Positions 7,097 to 13,811 of a stretch of 14,161 nt of DNA are shown piece after piece. Position 1 is the first letter of the stretch. Every line of letters starts with the position of its first letter. The notes under the pieces are model-generated. The model did not search any database and was not told where the DNA came from. It saw only the letters and a list, made by a program, of their open reading frames with translations. Position numbers and translations under genes: made by a program. The stretch is from an uncultured Collinsella sp. (GTDB lineage Bacteria > Actinomycetota > Coriobacteriia > Coriobacteriales > Coriobacteriaceae): contig URUW01000023.1 of NCBI GenBank assembly GCA_900551205.1, positions 1 to 14,161 on the forward strand, read 5' to 3'.

Positions 7097-7438
7097 CTAC
7101 TCCCAGGCTCCCCATACATCGGGGCAATAACCGACGGTGGCCTTTTTGCCGTTGCGCACGATGGGCTCGGCTAGAACCTGCTGGTTCTCGAGCAACTTGT
7201 CGAAGCGCTGGCTAGGGGTGAGGTGCTGGATGAGCGCGAGCGTCTCCTCGTCCTTGGCCTTGGGGTTGAGCAGCTTGTCGATGCCGCCGACCGCCTGCAT
7301 CACGCTCGTGAGCTCGCCTTTGCTCATCTCCTTTTCCTTAAGGTCGATAAACTGCACCTTGATGCGGCGCTCCTTAAAATAGCGCTGGGCCTTCTTGGTA
7401 TCGAAGGACTTCTTGGTGCCAAAAATCTGGATATTCAT
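7097..7438 (-). CDS. ArsC/Spx/YffB-like protein with Ser at the usual catalytic Cys
   Basis: 113-residue thioredoxin-fold protein of the ArsC/Spx superfamily. The N-terminus MNIQIFGTKKSFDTKKAQRY aligns with YffB-type proteins (GIKNCDTIKKA), and the position of their single catalytic or thiolate cysteine is Ser11 here (codon TCC). The PIVRNG motif with Arg94 is present, followed by VGYCPDVW with the only Cys, Cys105. Without Cys11, classical arsenate reduction or Spx-type redox switching at this position is unlikely. Start ATG 7438 matches family length; only a weak GGCGGA lies upstream, and in-frame extension to 7537 would enter the flavoprotein gene. It begins 11 bp after the flavoprotein stop and is probably translated from the same mRNA. 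Name it an ArsC-like family protein, not an arsenate reductase. Confidence 0.88.
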   Translation of the reverse strand: MNIQIFGTKKSFDTKKAQRYFKERRIKVQFIDLKEKEMSKGELTSVMQAVGGIDKLLNPKAKDEETLALIQHLTPSQRFDKLLENQQVLAEPIVRNGKKATVGYCPDVWGAWE

Positions 7439-7449
7439 GTTCCGCCGTT

Positions 7450-8073
7450 CTAACGAATGAAGTTGGTGCGCTCGCGATCGGCTTCGGGGGCTTCGATGCC
7501 GGCAGCCTGCCCTGCCTCGATACAATGCAGGAGCCAAGCCATGTTCTTGCCGATGTTGCGCATGGTGGCCAGGCCCTCGGCGTCCTGGGCGGCCTCGCCC
7601 GGCATGGCACCAAAGACGTTGTTCCAGTATGTGGAGGCCACCACGGGCATCTGGTTGATAGTGAAGTATTTGTTGAGTACATCGAAGGTGGTCGACGTGC
7701 CGCCGCGACGGGCGACGGCGACCGCGGCACCCGGCTTGTGCACAAAGGCCTTGCTGCCAGCATAGAATGCGCGGTCGAGAGCCGAGAGGATGCGTCCGCT
7801 GGGATGCGCATAGTAGACGGGGGAGCCAAAGACAAAGCCATCTGCCTGCTCGGCGGCAGCGATGAGCTCGTTCACCACGTCGTCGTCAAAGGTGCAGCGA
7901 CCGCCAAGCTTGCCGCACTGACCGCAGCCGATGCAGTCGCGGATGGGCTTGGCGCCCAGTTGGAATACCTCGCTGTCGATGCCCTCGGCTTTAAGTTGCT
8001 CGGCGACTTCGGCGAGCGCGCGAGCGGTGTTGCCGTTTGCCTTGGGGCTGCCATTGACCAAAAGAACCTTCAT
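7450..8073 (-). CDS. Iron-sulfur flavoprotein / NADPH-dependent FMN reductase family
   Basis: 207-residue flavodoxin-fold protein. The N-terminal VNGSPKANGNTAR is the FMN phosphate-binding loop (about residues 7-19), and FGSPVYYAHPSG (about 87-98) the second flavin contact. CIGCGQCGKLGGRC (about 47-60) has the compact C-X2-C-X2-C-X6-C spacing that binds a [4Fe-4S] cluster in archaeal iron-sulfur flavoproteins. It should thus pass electrons between a reduced carrier and FMN; the natural substrate is unknown. ATG 8073 is chosen over the adjacent GTG 8076: AGGGAG sits seven bases upstream on the minus strand. It is followed after 11 bp by the ArsC-like gene, which suggests a redox-themed pair. 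A promoter-like extended -10 lies about 40 bp upstream. Confidence 0.9.
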   Translation of the reverse strand: MKVLLVNGSPKANGNTARALAEVAEQLKAEGIDSEVFQLGAKPIRDCIGCGQCGKLGGRCTFDDDVVNELIAAAEQADGFVFGSPVYYAHPSGRILSALDRAFYAGSKAFVHKPGAAVAVARRGGTSTTFDVLNKYFTINQMPVVASTYWNNVFGAMPGEAAQDAEGLATMRNIGKNMAWLLHCIEAGQAAGIEAPEADRERTNFIR

Positions 8074-8082
8074 CACAAACTC

Positions 8083-8110
8083 CCTCTGCTGTTGGTGACT
8101 TCTGCAGAGG
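8083..8110. repeat. Inverted repeat overlapping flavoprotein leader and ribosome site
   Basis: CCTCTGC (8083-8089) and GCAGAGG (8104-8110) form 7-bp arms around a 14-base loop. One arm overlaps the ribosome binding site of the flavoprotein gene. It could be an operator at the transcription start, or in a longer read-through RNA a hairpin hiding that site. Confidence 0.5.
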
Positions 8111-8119
8111 ATTATCGCA
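8111..8119 (-). promoter_or_regulatory. Extended -10 promoter candidate for the flavoprotein gene
   Basis: On the minus strand TGCGATAAT reads as an extended -10 element (TGn + GATAAT). No good -35 lies 16-18 bp upstream. Transcription would start near 8104, giving a leader of about 31 nt that carries the ribosome site AGGGAG. Confidence 0.4.
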
Positions 8120-8147
8120 CGATGGGGGAGGCGGTGCGGGCGTGGTG

Positions 8148-9677
8148 CTAATCCAGTTTGGTACCTGGCACCTGCACGGCTTTCCCGAGCAACACTTTGA
8201 GCTCGTTCAAAATGGAAACGGGCTGTCGGTCGACGGTATCCAGATGAAGCGTGGCCACGCGAAGGGGCGGCTGATATTCAAACGAGCCAAAGAGCACGGG
8301 AGAGCCCAGGAACCGCTCGATTTCCTTTGCGATCGCGTCGGTCTCTTCGGGATCGAATTCGTCGAAAAGCGCCACGAACATCGGTCCGGTCGAGCGGAAC
8401 AGACGACCCTTACCGCGCGAACAATCCATGAGGCAGGCGGCGCTCTCCGCCAAAACGCGGTCGCCTGCATCAAAGCCAAAGCGGGCATTGACCTGAGCGA
8501 TATCGTCGATTTTAATGGCGACCAAGCCCGCCTTGCGCGCGACGCGACGCATTTCGCCAATGGCGTTGACCAGGGCGTGGATGTCGCCCAGGCCGGTCAC
8601 GGAATCGGTCGTATCTGCCAAGCTGCGGTTGATAATCATGCCCACGTACATGTTGGGCTCGGTATCGGTGCCGTCCAAGCGGTAGCCCGTGCAGTCGCAA
8701 AGCACGTATGCTTCGGTGGCATCCATCACGCGATACTGCATGTAGTGGAAGTGCCACGTACCGTTTATCACCATGTCGAGCTCGGCGCGTACGTTGTCGC
8801 GGTCCTCGGGGTGAACGCGGGCAAGCCACAAGTCGAGTGAGTTGTAGGGATGCTGGGAGGGCAGGTCAAAATCGCGTACGGCATTAACCGACCATTGTGA
8901 TTCGCCCGTATCGAGATTGAGGATAAACGGATAGCGCGTCTCGGAGCTCATAGAGATCGCTTGGAATACGCGGTCGTTGCACGGAAGCTGCTCGGCAATT
9001 GGGTGTGGCGGCGCGTCATTGTCTTTCGGTTGCTGCACACGATGCATAAGCTTATAGCGATACATCTTGCGATCGGCATCCATCGTCATCTGGCGACGCG
9101 TGTCGCCGGCAAGTGGATTGACGCGCGAGCAGCCAAAGCTAAAGCTAGCGATCATGGGCGCCTTGCCACCTGAGCTCGCCTCGATCAGCCCGGCACGTAC
9201 CTGCTCCAAGCGCTGCTCGAGTTCAGTCTCGTTTGCAGAGAGCGAGATAAGCACAAACTCGTCTCCACCGATACGGAACAGCATCTCATCGTGCTCCATA
9301 GTTTCGGAGAGCGTGCGACAGATGCTCAGAATATAGCGATTGCCTTCGGCGTGGCCAAACCTATCATTGCAATGCTTGAGATGGTCGATGTCAATATAGG
9401 CGCAGGTGAAGGGGTCGCCTTTGCGCCAGAGCTGCTCGACGTGACGGTCGAGTCCGCCACGGTTGTCCAAGTTGGTGAGCGGATCGATATAGGCGTTGCA
9501 CTCAAGCAGCTGGCGCTCTTGTTGCAGGATGGCATGCGTCTTTTGCAGTTGCTCACCAACGGCGCGTAGCTCAGCAGGCAGCGCGGCAACATCGAGCTCG
9601 GCGGTCGAGGCCCCGTTCGCAAGTCGCTGAAGATAGGCAATGATCGATTGCTCGCCCAGGCGATACGACTCGTTCAT
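8148..9677 (-). CDS. GGDEF-PAS-degenerate GGDEF protein (diguanylate cyclase)
   Basis: 509-residue soluble protein. Order: a helical N-terminal segment (about 1-60), an intact GGDEF domain (about 65-215; DPLTNLDNRGG, YIDIDHLKHCNDRFGH, RIGGDEFVLI with GGDEF at 137-141), a PAS-like sensor (about 240-350; FILNLDTGESQW, RVHPEDRDNV, MQYRV), and a second GGDEF-like domain (about 358-505) where the active loop reads FRSTGPMFVAL, so it cannot be catalytic. The first domain should make c-di-GMP from two GTP. The RxxD inhibitory site normally just before GGDEF is MEHD, so feedback inhibition is probably lost. Start ATG 9677 has AAGGAGG nine bases upstream; a TTG eight codons earlier is less likely. It lies 126 bp after the related GGDEF/EAL gene, with which it shares the first three domains. 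Confidence 0.92.
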   Translation of the reverse strand: MNESYRLGEQSIIAYLQRLANGASTAELDVAALPAELRAVGEQLQKTHAILQQERQLLECNAYIDPLTNLDNRGGLDRHVEQLWRKGDPFTCAYIDIDHLKHCNDRFGHAEGNRYILSICRTLSETMEHDEMLFRIGGDEFVLISLSANETELEQRLEQVRAGLIEASSGGKAPMIASFSFGCSRVNPLAGDTRRQMTMDADRKMYRYKLMHRVQQPKDNDAPPHPIAEQLPCNDRVFQAISMSSETRYPFILNLDTGESQWSVNAVRDFDLPSQHPYNSLDLWLARVHPEDRDNVRAELDMVINGTWHFHYMQYRVMDATEAYVLCDCTGYRLDGTDTEPNMYVGMIINRSLADTTDSVTGLGDIHALVNAIGEMRRVARKAGLVAIKIDDIAQVNARFGFDAGDRVLAESAACLMDCSRGKGRLFRSTGPMFVALFDEFDPEETDAIAKEIERFLGSPVLFGSFEYQPPLRVATLHLDTVDRQPVSILNELKVLLGKAVQVPGTKLD

Positions 9678-9686
9678 GATGGATAA

Positions 9687-9693
9687 CCTCCTT
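9687..9693 (-). promoter_or_regulatory. Ribosome binding site of the GGDEF-PAS gene
   Basis: AAGGAGG on the minus strand, nine bases before ATG 9677. It settles the start of this protein. Confidence 0.85.
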
Positions 9694-9712
9694 GGGCACA
9701 ACAGTGGTTTGC

Positions 9713-9742
9713 ATCATATCCCCAATTCGGTTTGGATTGGGG
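9713..9742 (-). promoter_or_regulatory. TATGAT box with an inverted repeat in place of the -35
   Basis: On the minus strand TATGAT (complement of 9713-9718) resembles a -10 element. Just upstream, where the -35 should be, lies CCCCAAT (9720-9726) and ATTGGGG (9736-9742), a 7-bp inverted repeat with a 9-base centre. This layout suggests an operator for an activator or repressor of the GGDEF-PAS gene; it could also be a weak stem-loop after the GGDEF/EAL gene. Confidence 0.4.
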
Positions 9743-9803
9743 GCATAAGTTAGCCAATGGGGACAAGCGCCCCTTCGGCGGTATCGTTTTGCGCGCGAGC
9801 GTA

Positions 9804-12521
9804 TCAGTTGTTTTTGCCACCATCGAGCAATGCCTCAAAATCATTCGCCGGCATGGGGCGGTAGTAGAGGAAGCCCTGAGCGTAGTGGGCACCCATTTGG
9901 AGCAGCATGTTCGCCTGCTCGTTTGTCTCGACGCCTTCGATTACAACGGGCAGATGGAGCGATTGCGCCATCTCGAGCATTGATGAAACGATTTGCGCGC
10001 TACGGCTTTGATCGCGGTCGGTGGGCACAAACGTGCGATCAAGCTTGATGACGTCGACGTTGACGTTCTTGAGCATCGCGAGCGTAGACTGGCCGGTGCC
10101 AAAATCGTCCATGTAGGTCGAGAAACCGCGAGTGTGTAGGTCGGCCGTCAGCTTATCCACGGCCTCGGACTCTCCCGTATAAGCCGTCTCGGTGATCTCA
10201 ATGCGCATGAGCTCGGGCGGTAGGTTGTATTGGGCGGCAAGCGCCCCCATATGCTCGGCGACGTCGCAGGCAAGGATATCCACGCGCGACACATTGAGCG
10301 AGATCGGAACTACGCGCAGCCCTCGATCGATGCACTCACGCAGCCACGAGGCGACGCCCTGCCAAACATATTTGTCGAGCGTCACCACAAAACCGCTTTC
10401 CTCGAGAGCGGGGATAAAGGTGGTAGGTGAAATGAGGGAGCCATCCTTGTCAATCCAGCGTGTGAGCGCCTCGGCGCCAACGATCTCGCCGGTTTCCATG
10501 TCGACCTGGGGCTGCAAGTAGTAGGTAATGCGGCCGTTTGAGAGCGCATACTGGAATTCGGTCAGCGTGCGGTGGAACGCGATTTCGTGTTCGTATTCCT
10601 CGGGGCGGAAAATGGCAATGCGCTCCTTAAAGTCGTTTTTTGCGCGCCGATTGGTAAACATGGCCTTGGCCTGCGCATCGATGGTGATTTCCTCGTTGGA
10701 GTCGATGGGGTAGACGCCCATGGACGGCCAGAAGCCCACGCCGTCATCATGCTTGGCCACGGCCTGGCGAATGCGGCTATAGATCTGATGGACGGTGTCG
10801 TGCTTAAAGGGGATGAGTACGCAAAAATCGTCTTGGCCCCAGTACCCTGCGACGCCCATGGCGGCATTCTCGATGTCCTTGAGAACCGTGCCCACATCGG
10901 CGAGTACGCGGTCGCCCTCGGCCTGTCCGTGCCATTCGTTGAACAGTCGCATGTGCCCCATATCGACGGTGGCGATACACCAGGCGCCGTTGCGCCTTGT
11001 CTCGAGAAATTCGTTGGCGCGGCGCATAAACTCGCTGGGTCGATAGAGACCCGTGAGCGGATCGATGCGTTCGGCGATGGCGCTTTTGCGCTCCACCTCG
11101 GGTATGGGGAGGCTGTCGTTGGGAACAAGCCCGCCGGCCGTGCGAATGCGACGGTCGAGTTCGCCTAAAACGGCGGCCGTTTGATTGGTCAGGTGCTCGT
11201 AAAAGGCCGGAACGACAAGACAGACGGGGGTAATAGTGTCGCCCGCGATTCGAACGGGAGCGAAAACGGCCTCTTTGAGATGTTGGATCAGTTGCTCGAA
11301 TGCTTCGTGATCCAAATTGTTGCTAAGCACGACGAACTGGGCGTTGCGTGAACGGAAGACGCGACTCCTGCCGCGAGTAATCGACAGCATGCGGCCTGCG
11401 TATTCGGCGAGCATGTTGTCGACGGCCTCGGCCCCGTAGAGCTCGTTGAGCTTTGCCGTGCCGCGAACGCGCACTGCTATAAGCCCCGTCTCGCAACGGT
11501 CGCGACGGCAGGCATCGATAGCGTTGATCAGCGTGCGCTGCGTTCCGAGACCCGTGGCGGCGTCGACGGTCTCGGCAAGCGAGTGGTTGACGAGCTCGCC
11601 GACATAGAGCGAGGGGACATTTCCGTCGCCGTCGATACGAAACCCGCGAGCACGGCCGAGGATGTAATCGCCGGCGGCATTGCGCACGCGGTACTGCATG
11701 ACGTGACGATGTTTGGAGCCGTCATAGATTTGGTCGATGTCGTTGATATAGGCCTCAAGGTCATCGGGATGGACACGCGTTTTCCAATAATCGTGACAGT
11801 TGTCTATATGCTCCGAAGGAAGACCAAGATCGCGCAAGGCGCCTTGTGACCAAAGGGTTCGATGTTTGTCCAAGTTCTCGATAAAGAAATAGCGGCCTTC
11901 GTTGAGCATCGAAAGGGCGTCGACAATTCGATCGCTTATTTCGAAGTCGTCGGTGTGGGCTTGTGCGATATTGCGTCGATCAAGGTGCACGGCATGACGT
12001 AGCTTGTAGTCGTACATGCGATGGTCGGCATCGTTCGTCAAGCGATTGGGGGCTTCGCCCAGGGCGGGGTCGGCGTGTGCCACTCCGTAGCTAAACGAGT
12101 GAGGCATCTCGGCATCGTTGTTTTTGAGCAGGACCGTTCGGCAGTGTTCCAGGCGCTCGGCGAGGTCGTCCTCGGTCGCAATCGTAGACAGGATGGCAAA
12201 CTCGTCGCCGCCTATGCGAAACGCCGCCTCGTCCACTTTCATATACAGCTTGAGATAGAGGCTTACCTGCAAAATATAGCGGTTGCCCTCGTCATGGCCA
12301 AAGACGTCGTTGCAGTGCTTGAGATTGTCGATATCGATGTACGCCATGGTAACGGGGGTGTCCTGCTCCCAGAGCTCCTCGAGGGAACGGGCAAAGCCGC
12401 CGCGGTTGCCAAGCCCGGTAAGCTGGTCGGTAAAGGCGGTCCTGACCAGATCCTCCTGACGCTTGAGAAGGTCGCGGACGGTCTTTTCGAGCGTTTCAGT
12501 GTAATTGCTGGGGGTATCCAT
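9804..12521 (-). CDS. GGDEF-PAS-GGDEF*-GGDEF*-EAL c-di-GMP phosphodiesterase/cyclase
   Basis: 905-residue soluble protein. Order: intact GGDEF domain (about 30-175; FRIGGDEFAIL, GGDEF at 104-108), PAS-like domain (about 205-315; FFIENLDKHRTLW, RVHPDDLEAY, MQYRV), degenerate GGDEF (about 320-455; loop FRSRNAQFVVL), second degenerate GGDEF (about 486-640; GYWGQDDFCVL), EAL domain (about 655-890). EAL residues needed for hydrolysis are all seen: EALTRW (Glu684), SLNVS, RIEITET, DDFGTG (805-810), IKLDR, IEGVET and QGFLYYRPMP. It should therefore cleave c-di-GMP and might also make it. The inhibitory RxxD of the first domain is MKVD. Start is uncertain: ATG 12521 gives a normal N-terminus but no clear ribosome site; GTG 12578 adds 19 residues and lies in a hairpin. 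Divergent from the patatin gene, upstream of its shorter paralogue. Confidence 0.92.
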   Translation of the reverse strand: MDTPSNYTETLEKTVRDLLKRQEDLVRTAFTDQLTGLGNRGGFARSLEELWEQDTPVTMAYIDIDNLKHCNDVFGHDEGNRYILQVSLYLKLYMKVDEAAFRIGGDEFAILSTIATEDDLAERLEHCRTVLLKNNDAEMPHSFSYGVAHADPALGEAPNRLTNDADHRMYDYKLRHAVHLDRRNIAQAHTDDFEISDRIVDALSMLNEGRYFFIENLDKHRTLWSQGALRDLGLPSEHIDNCHDYWKTRVHPDDLEAYINDIDQIYDGSKHRHVMQYRVRNAAGDYILGRARGFRIDGDGNVPSLYVGELVNHSLAETVDAATGLGTQRTLINAIDACRRDRCETGLIAVRVRGTAKLNELYGAEAVDNMLAEYAGRMLSITRGRSRVFRSRNAQFVVLSNNLDHEAFEQLIQHLKEAVFAPVRIAGDTITPVCLVVPAFYEHLTNQTAAVLGELDRRIRTAGGLVPNDSLPIPEVERKSAIAERIDPLTGLYRPSEFMRRANEFLETRRNGAWCIATVDMGHMRLFNEWHGQAEGDRVLADVGTVLKDIENAAMGVAGYWGQDDFCVLIPFKHDTVHQIYSRIRQAVAKHDDGVGFWPSMGVYPIDSNEEITIDAQAKAMFTNRRAKNDFKERIAIFRPEEYEHEIAFHRTLTEFQYALSNGRITYYLQPQVDMETGEIVGAEALTRWIDKDGSLISPTTFIPALEESGFVVTLDKYVWQGVASWLRECIDRGLRVVPISLNVSRVDILACDVAEHMGALAAQYNLPPELMRIEITETAYTGESEAVDKLTADLHTRGFSTYMDDFGTGQSTLAMLKNVNVDVIKLDRTFVPTDRDQSRSAQIVSSMLEMAQSLHLPVVIEGVETNEQANMLLQMGAHYAQGFLYYRPMPANDFEALLDGGKNN

Positions 12522-12576
12522 GCTGTAGGCGGCTTTCTGGGGTCGGGGCGGATTGCGTCGGGCGAGCTCGTTGTGC

Positions 12577-12606
12577 ACACGCGTTGTTGCTCAACGCCTC
12601 GCGTGT
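12577..12606. repeat. Two mutually exclusive hairpins near the GGDEF/EAL start
   Basis: ACACGCG (12577-12583) pairs with CGCGTGT (12600-12606), and GCGTTG (12581-12586) pairs with CAACGC (12592-12597). The pairings share 12581-12583, so both cannot form at once in full. In the minus-strand mRNA they would sit at the alternative GTG start 12578, roughly 55-85 nt ahead of ATG 12521. Confidence 0.5.
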
Positions 12607-12668
12607 TTCCAAGCCCCCGCCTTGCTGCGTCGTTGGGTTTATTTGTCGGCTGACGTTCGTTGCTGATA

Positions 12669-12686
12669 ACTACTGAGTAGTATAAA
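12669..12686. promoter_or_regulatory. Palindrome ACTACTGAGTAGT overlapping divergent -10-like boxes
   Basis: Perfect 6-bp arms around a central G (12669-12681). TATAAA at 12681-12686 reads rightwards and TATACT (complement of 12679-12684) reads leftwards. A regulator bound here could control both divergent genes. No strong -35 was found for either direction. Confidence 0.4.
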
Positions 12687-12800
12687 CAAGTGTATGGAAT
12701 TATGCAGGGGTGCCCATGTTGCGGGCGGCCATTATTCGCCATTATTCGCCAAACGGTAACGCGACGATGTTCGATGAAAATGCGACTGAGGCGATATATG

Positions 12801-12831
12801 TTGACGGGTATACTTGTTTCGTTTTAAAACG
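12801..12831 (+). promoter_or_regulatory. Candidate patatin promoter with palindromic CGTTTTAAAACG
   Basis: TTGACG (12801-12806) is a good -35; 17 bp later comes TTAAAA (12824-12829), a poor -10 lying inside the perfect 12-bp palindrome CGTTTTAAAACG (12820-12831). Transcription would start about 15 bases before the start codon. The palindrome on the -10 suggests a repressor site. Confidence 0.4.
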
Positions 12832-12838
12832 CAGGAAC

Positions 12839-12842
12839 GGAG
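12839..12842 (+). promoter_or_regulatory. Ribosome binding site of the patatin gene
   Basis: GGAG with an eight-base spacer to ATG 12851; decides this start over in-frame ATGs further upstream. Confidence 0.75.
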
Positions 12843-12850
12843 ATGGTCGC

Positions 12851-13720
12851 ATGGCACAGCCAGATACGACGCCCACGGTGGGGCTTGCGCTCGAGGGAGG
12901 CGGCTACCGCGGTATGTATACGGCGGGCGTGCTCGACGTATGGATGGAGTGCGGCCTGACCTGTGACCATATGGTGGGCGTCTCGGCGGGCGCGGCGTTT
13001 GGCTACAACTTTAAATCGCGCCAGATCGGCCGTGCCATTCGCTACAACAAGGCCTATTGCGCCGACAAGCGCTATGCGAGCGTGACGAGCTGGCTGCGAA
13101 CCGGCGACATGTTCAATGCCGAGTTTGCCTATCACGAGGTTCCCATCGAGCGCGATCCCATCGACCTGGAGGCTTATCGTGCCTGCCCCATGCGGTTTAC
13201 CTGCGTGTGCACCGATCTTAAGACGGGGCGGGCCGTCTACCATGACCTGCCTTACGGTGATGAGCATGATATCGAGTGGATCCGGGCGTCGTCGGCGATT
13301 CCCGTGGCAACACGACCCGTTGCCATTGAGGGGCACAAGTACCTGGATGGCGGCGTTGCCGATTCCATTCCCAGCGCATGGCTGTTTGCGCAGGGCTATG
13401 ACCGCAACGTGGTGGTGCTGACGCAGCCGGCGGGCTTTGTAAAGCAGCCCAATAGCGTGATGCCTATGCTGCGTCGCGTGTATCGTCACTATCCGGAGTT
13501 TGTTGCGGCGCTTGAGCACCGGCACGAGGTATATAACGCCACGCTCGACGACCTGGCGCGTCGCGAGGCCGCTGGCGAGATCTTTGTGGTGCGGCCGAGC
13601 GAATCGGTGAAGGTGCCGTCGCTGTGCCGCGAGCCCGAGGAACTCGAACGCATCTATCAGATCGGCCGTCGCGATGCGGAGGCGACCTTGCCGGCACTGG
13701 AGGCATATCTGGCAGGGTAG
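12851..13720 (+). CDS. Patatin-like phospholipase
   Basis: 289-residue patatin-domain serine hydrolase expected to release fatty acids from phospholipids or other acyl esters. Visible: oxyanion-hole glycines LALEGGGYRG (about 12-21), nucleophile elbow GVSAG (43-47, Ser45), and the catalytic Asp in YLDGGVADS (Asp166). The Ser-Asp dyad is therefore complete. No signal peptide or transmembrane segment is seen, so it should act in the cytosol or at the inner membrane face. Start ATG 12851 has GGAG eight bases upstream and yields the usual short N-terminus before the GGG loop; the open frame back to 12710 lacks a better start. It is divergent from the GGDEF/EAL gene and convergent with thiE. It resembles the family also called YjjU/RssA-like esterases; the true substrate is unknown. 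Confidence 0.93.
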   Translation: MAQPDTTPTVGLALEGGGYRGMYTAGVLDVWMECGLTCDHMVGVSAGAAFGYNFKSRQIGRAIRYNKAYCADKRYASVTSWLRTGDMFNAEFAYHEVPIERDPIDLEAYRACPMRFTCVCTDLKTGRAVYHDLPYGDEHDIEWIRASSAIPVATRPVAIEGHKYLDGGVADSIPSAWLFAQGYDRNVVVLTQPAGFVKQPNSVMPMLRRVYRHYPEFVAALEHRHEVYNATLDDLARREAAGEIFVVRPSESVKVPSLCREPEELERIYQIGRRDAEATLPALEAYLAG

Positions 13721-13740
13721 AGGCTGCTGCCGCCATCTCG

Positions 13741-13790
13741 GCGGAAAGCGCATCCCAGAATGGACGTCCAAACTGGGATGCGCTTTCCGC
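13741..13790. repeat. 50-bp nested perfect palindrome between convergent genes
   Basis: Left arm 13741-13758 and right arm 13773-13790 are perfect 18-bp complements (outer ends GCGGAAAG and CTTTCCGC). Inside them sits AA, the 10-bp perfect palindrome TGGACGTCCA (13761-13770), and AA. The whole can fold as one long hairpin with an AA/AA internal loop. No T-run follows on either strand. Lying 20 bp after the patatin stop and 42 bp after the thiE stop, it may end both transcripts, or be a small repeat or protein-binding site. Confidence 0.85.
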
Positions 13791-13811
13791 TGTCGAAGGT
13801 ATGAGGCTGCG

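Larger units (their letters stand above)
12522..12850. other. 329-bp divergent intergenic region with several palindromes
   Basis: Separates the minus-strand GGDEF/EAL gene from the plus-strand patatin gene. From left to right it holds two mutually exclusive hairpins at 12577-12606, the palindrome ACTACTGAGTAGT at 12669-12681 with TATAAA (plus) and TATACT (minus) boxes overlapping its right end, a 10-bp tandem duplication ATTATTCGCC at 12731-12750, and TTGACG plus the palindrome CGTTTTAAAACG just before the patatin gene. The frame of the patatin gene stays open back to 12710 but no earlier ATG has a ribosome site. I see no convincing small gene and no match to c-di-GMP riboswitch cores. Confidence 0.6.

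Noticed and set aside
5505..7130. 541-codon open frame on the plus strand
   Set aside because: It lies antisense to trmL and the CobW-like gene, both clearly real by motif; low-complexity composition typical of a shadow of GC-biased codons.
8142..8840. 232-codon plus-strand frame opposite the GGDEF-PAS gene
   Set aside because: Antisense shadow; no family resemblance and no promoter or ribosome site evident.
9759..9773. GGGGACAAGCGCCCC as a fourth stem-loop repeat copy
   Set aside because: Only 4-bp arms and an altered loop (ACAAGCG); possibly a decayed copy, but too short to support.
9702..9803. c-di-GMP riboswitch ahead of the GGDEF-PAS gene
   Set aside because: A GCAAACC stretch was noticed, but the conserved GEMM core and pairing stems are absent.
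12710..12850. N-terminal extension of the patatin protein or a small leader gene
   Set aside because: The frame is open, but none of its start codons has a ribosome site and the extension resembles no patatin N-terminus; GGAG before 12851 explains the start.
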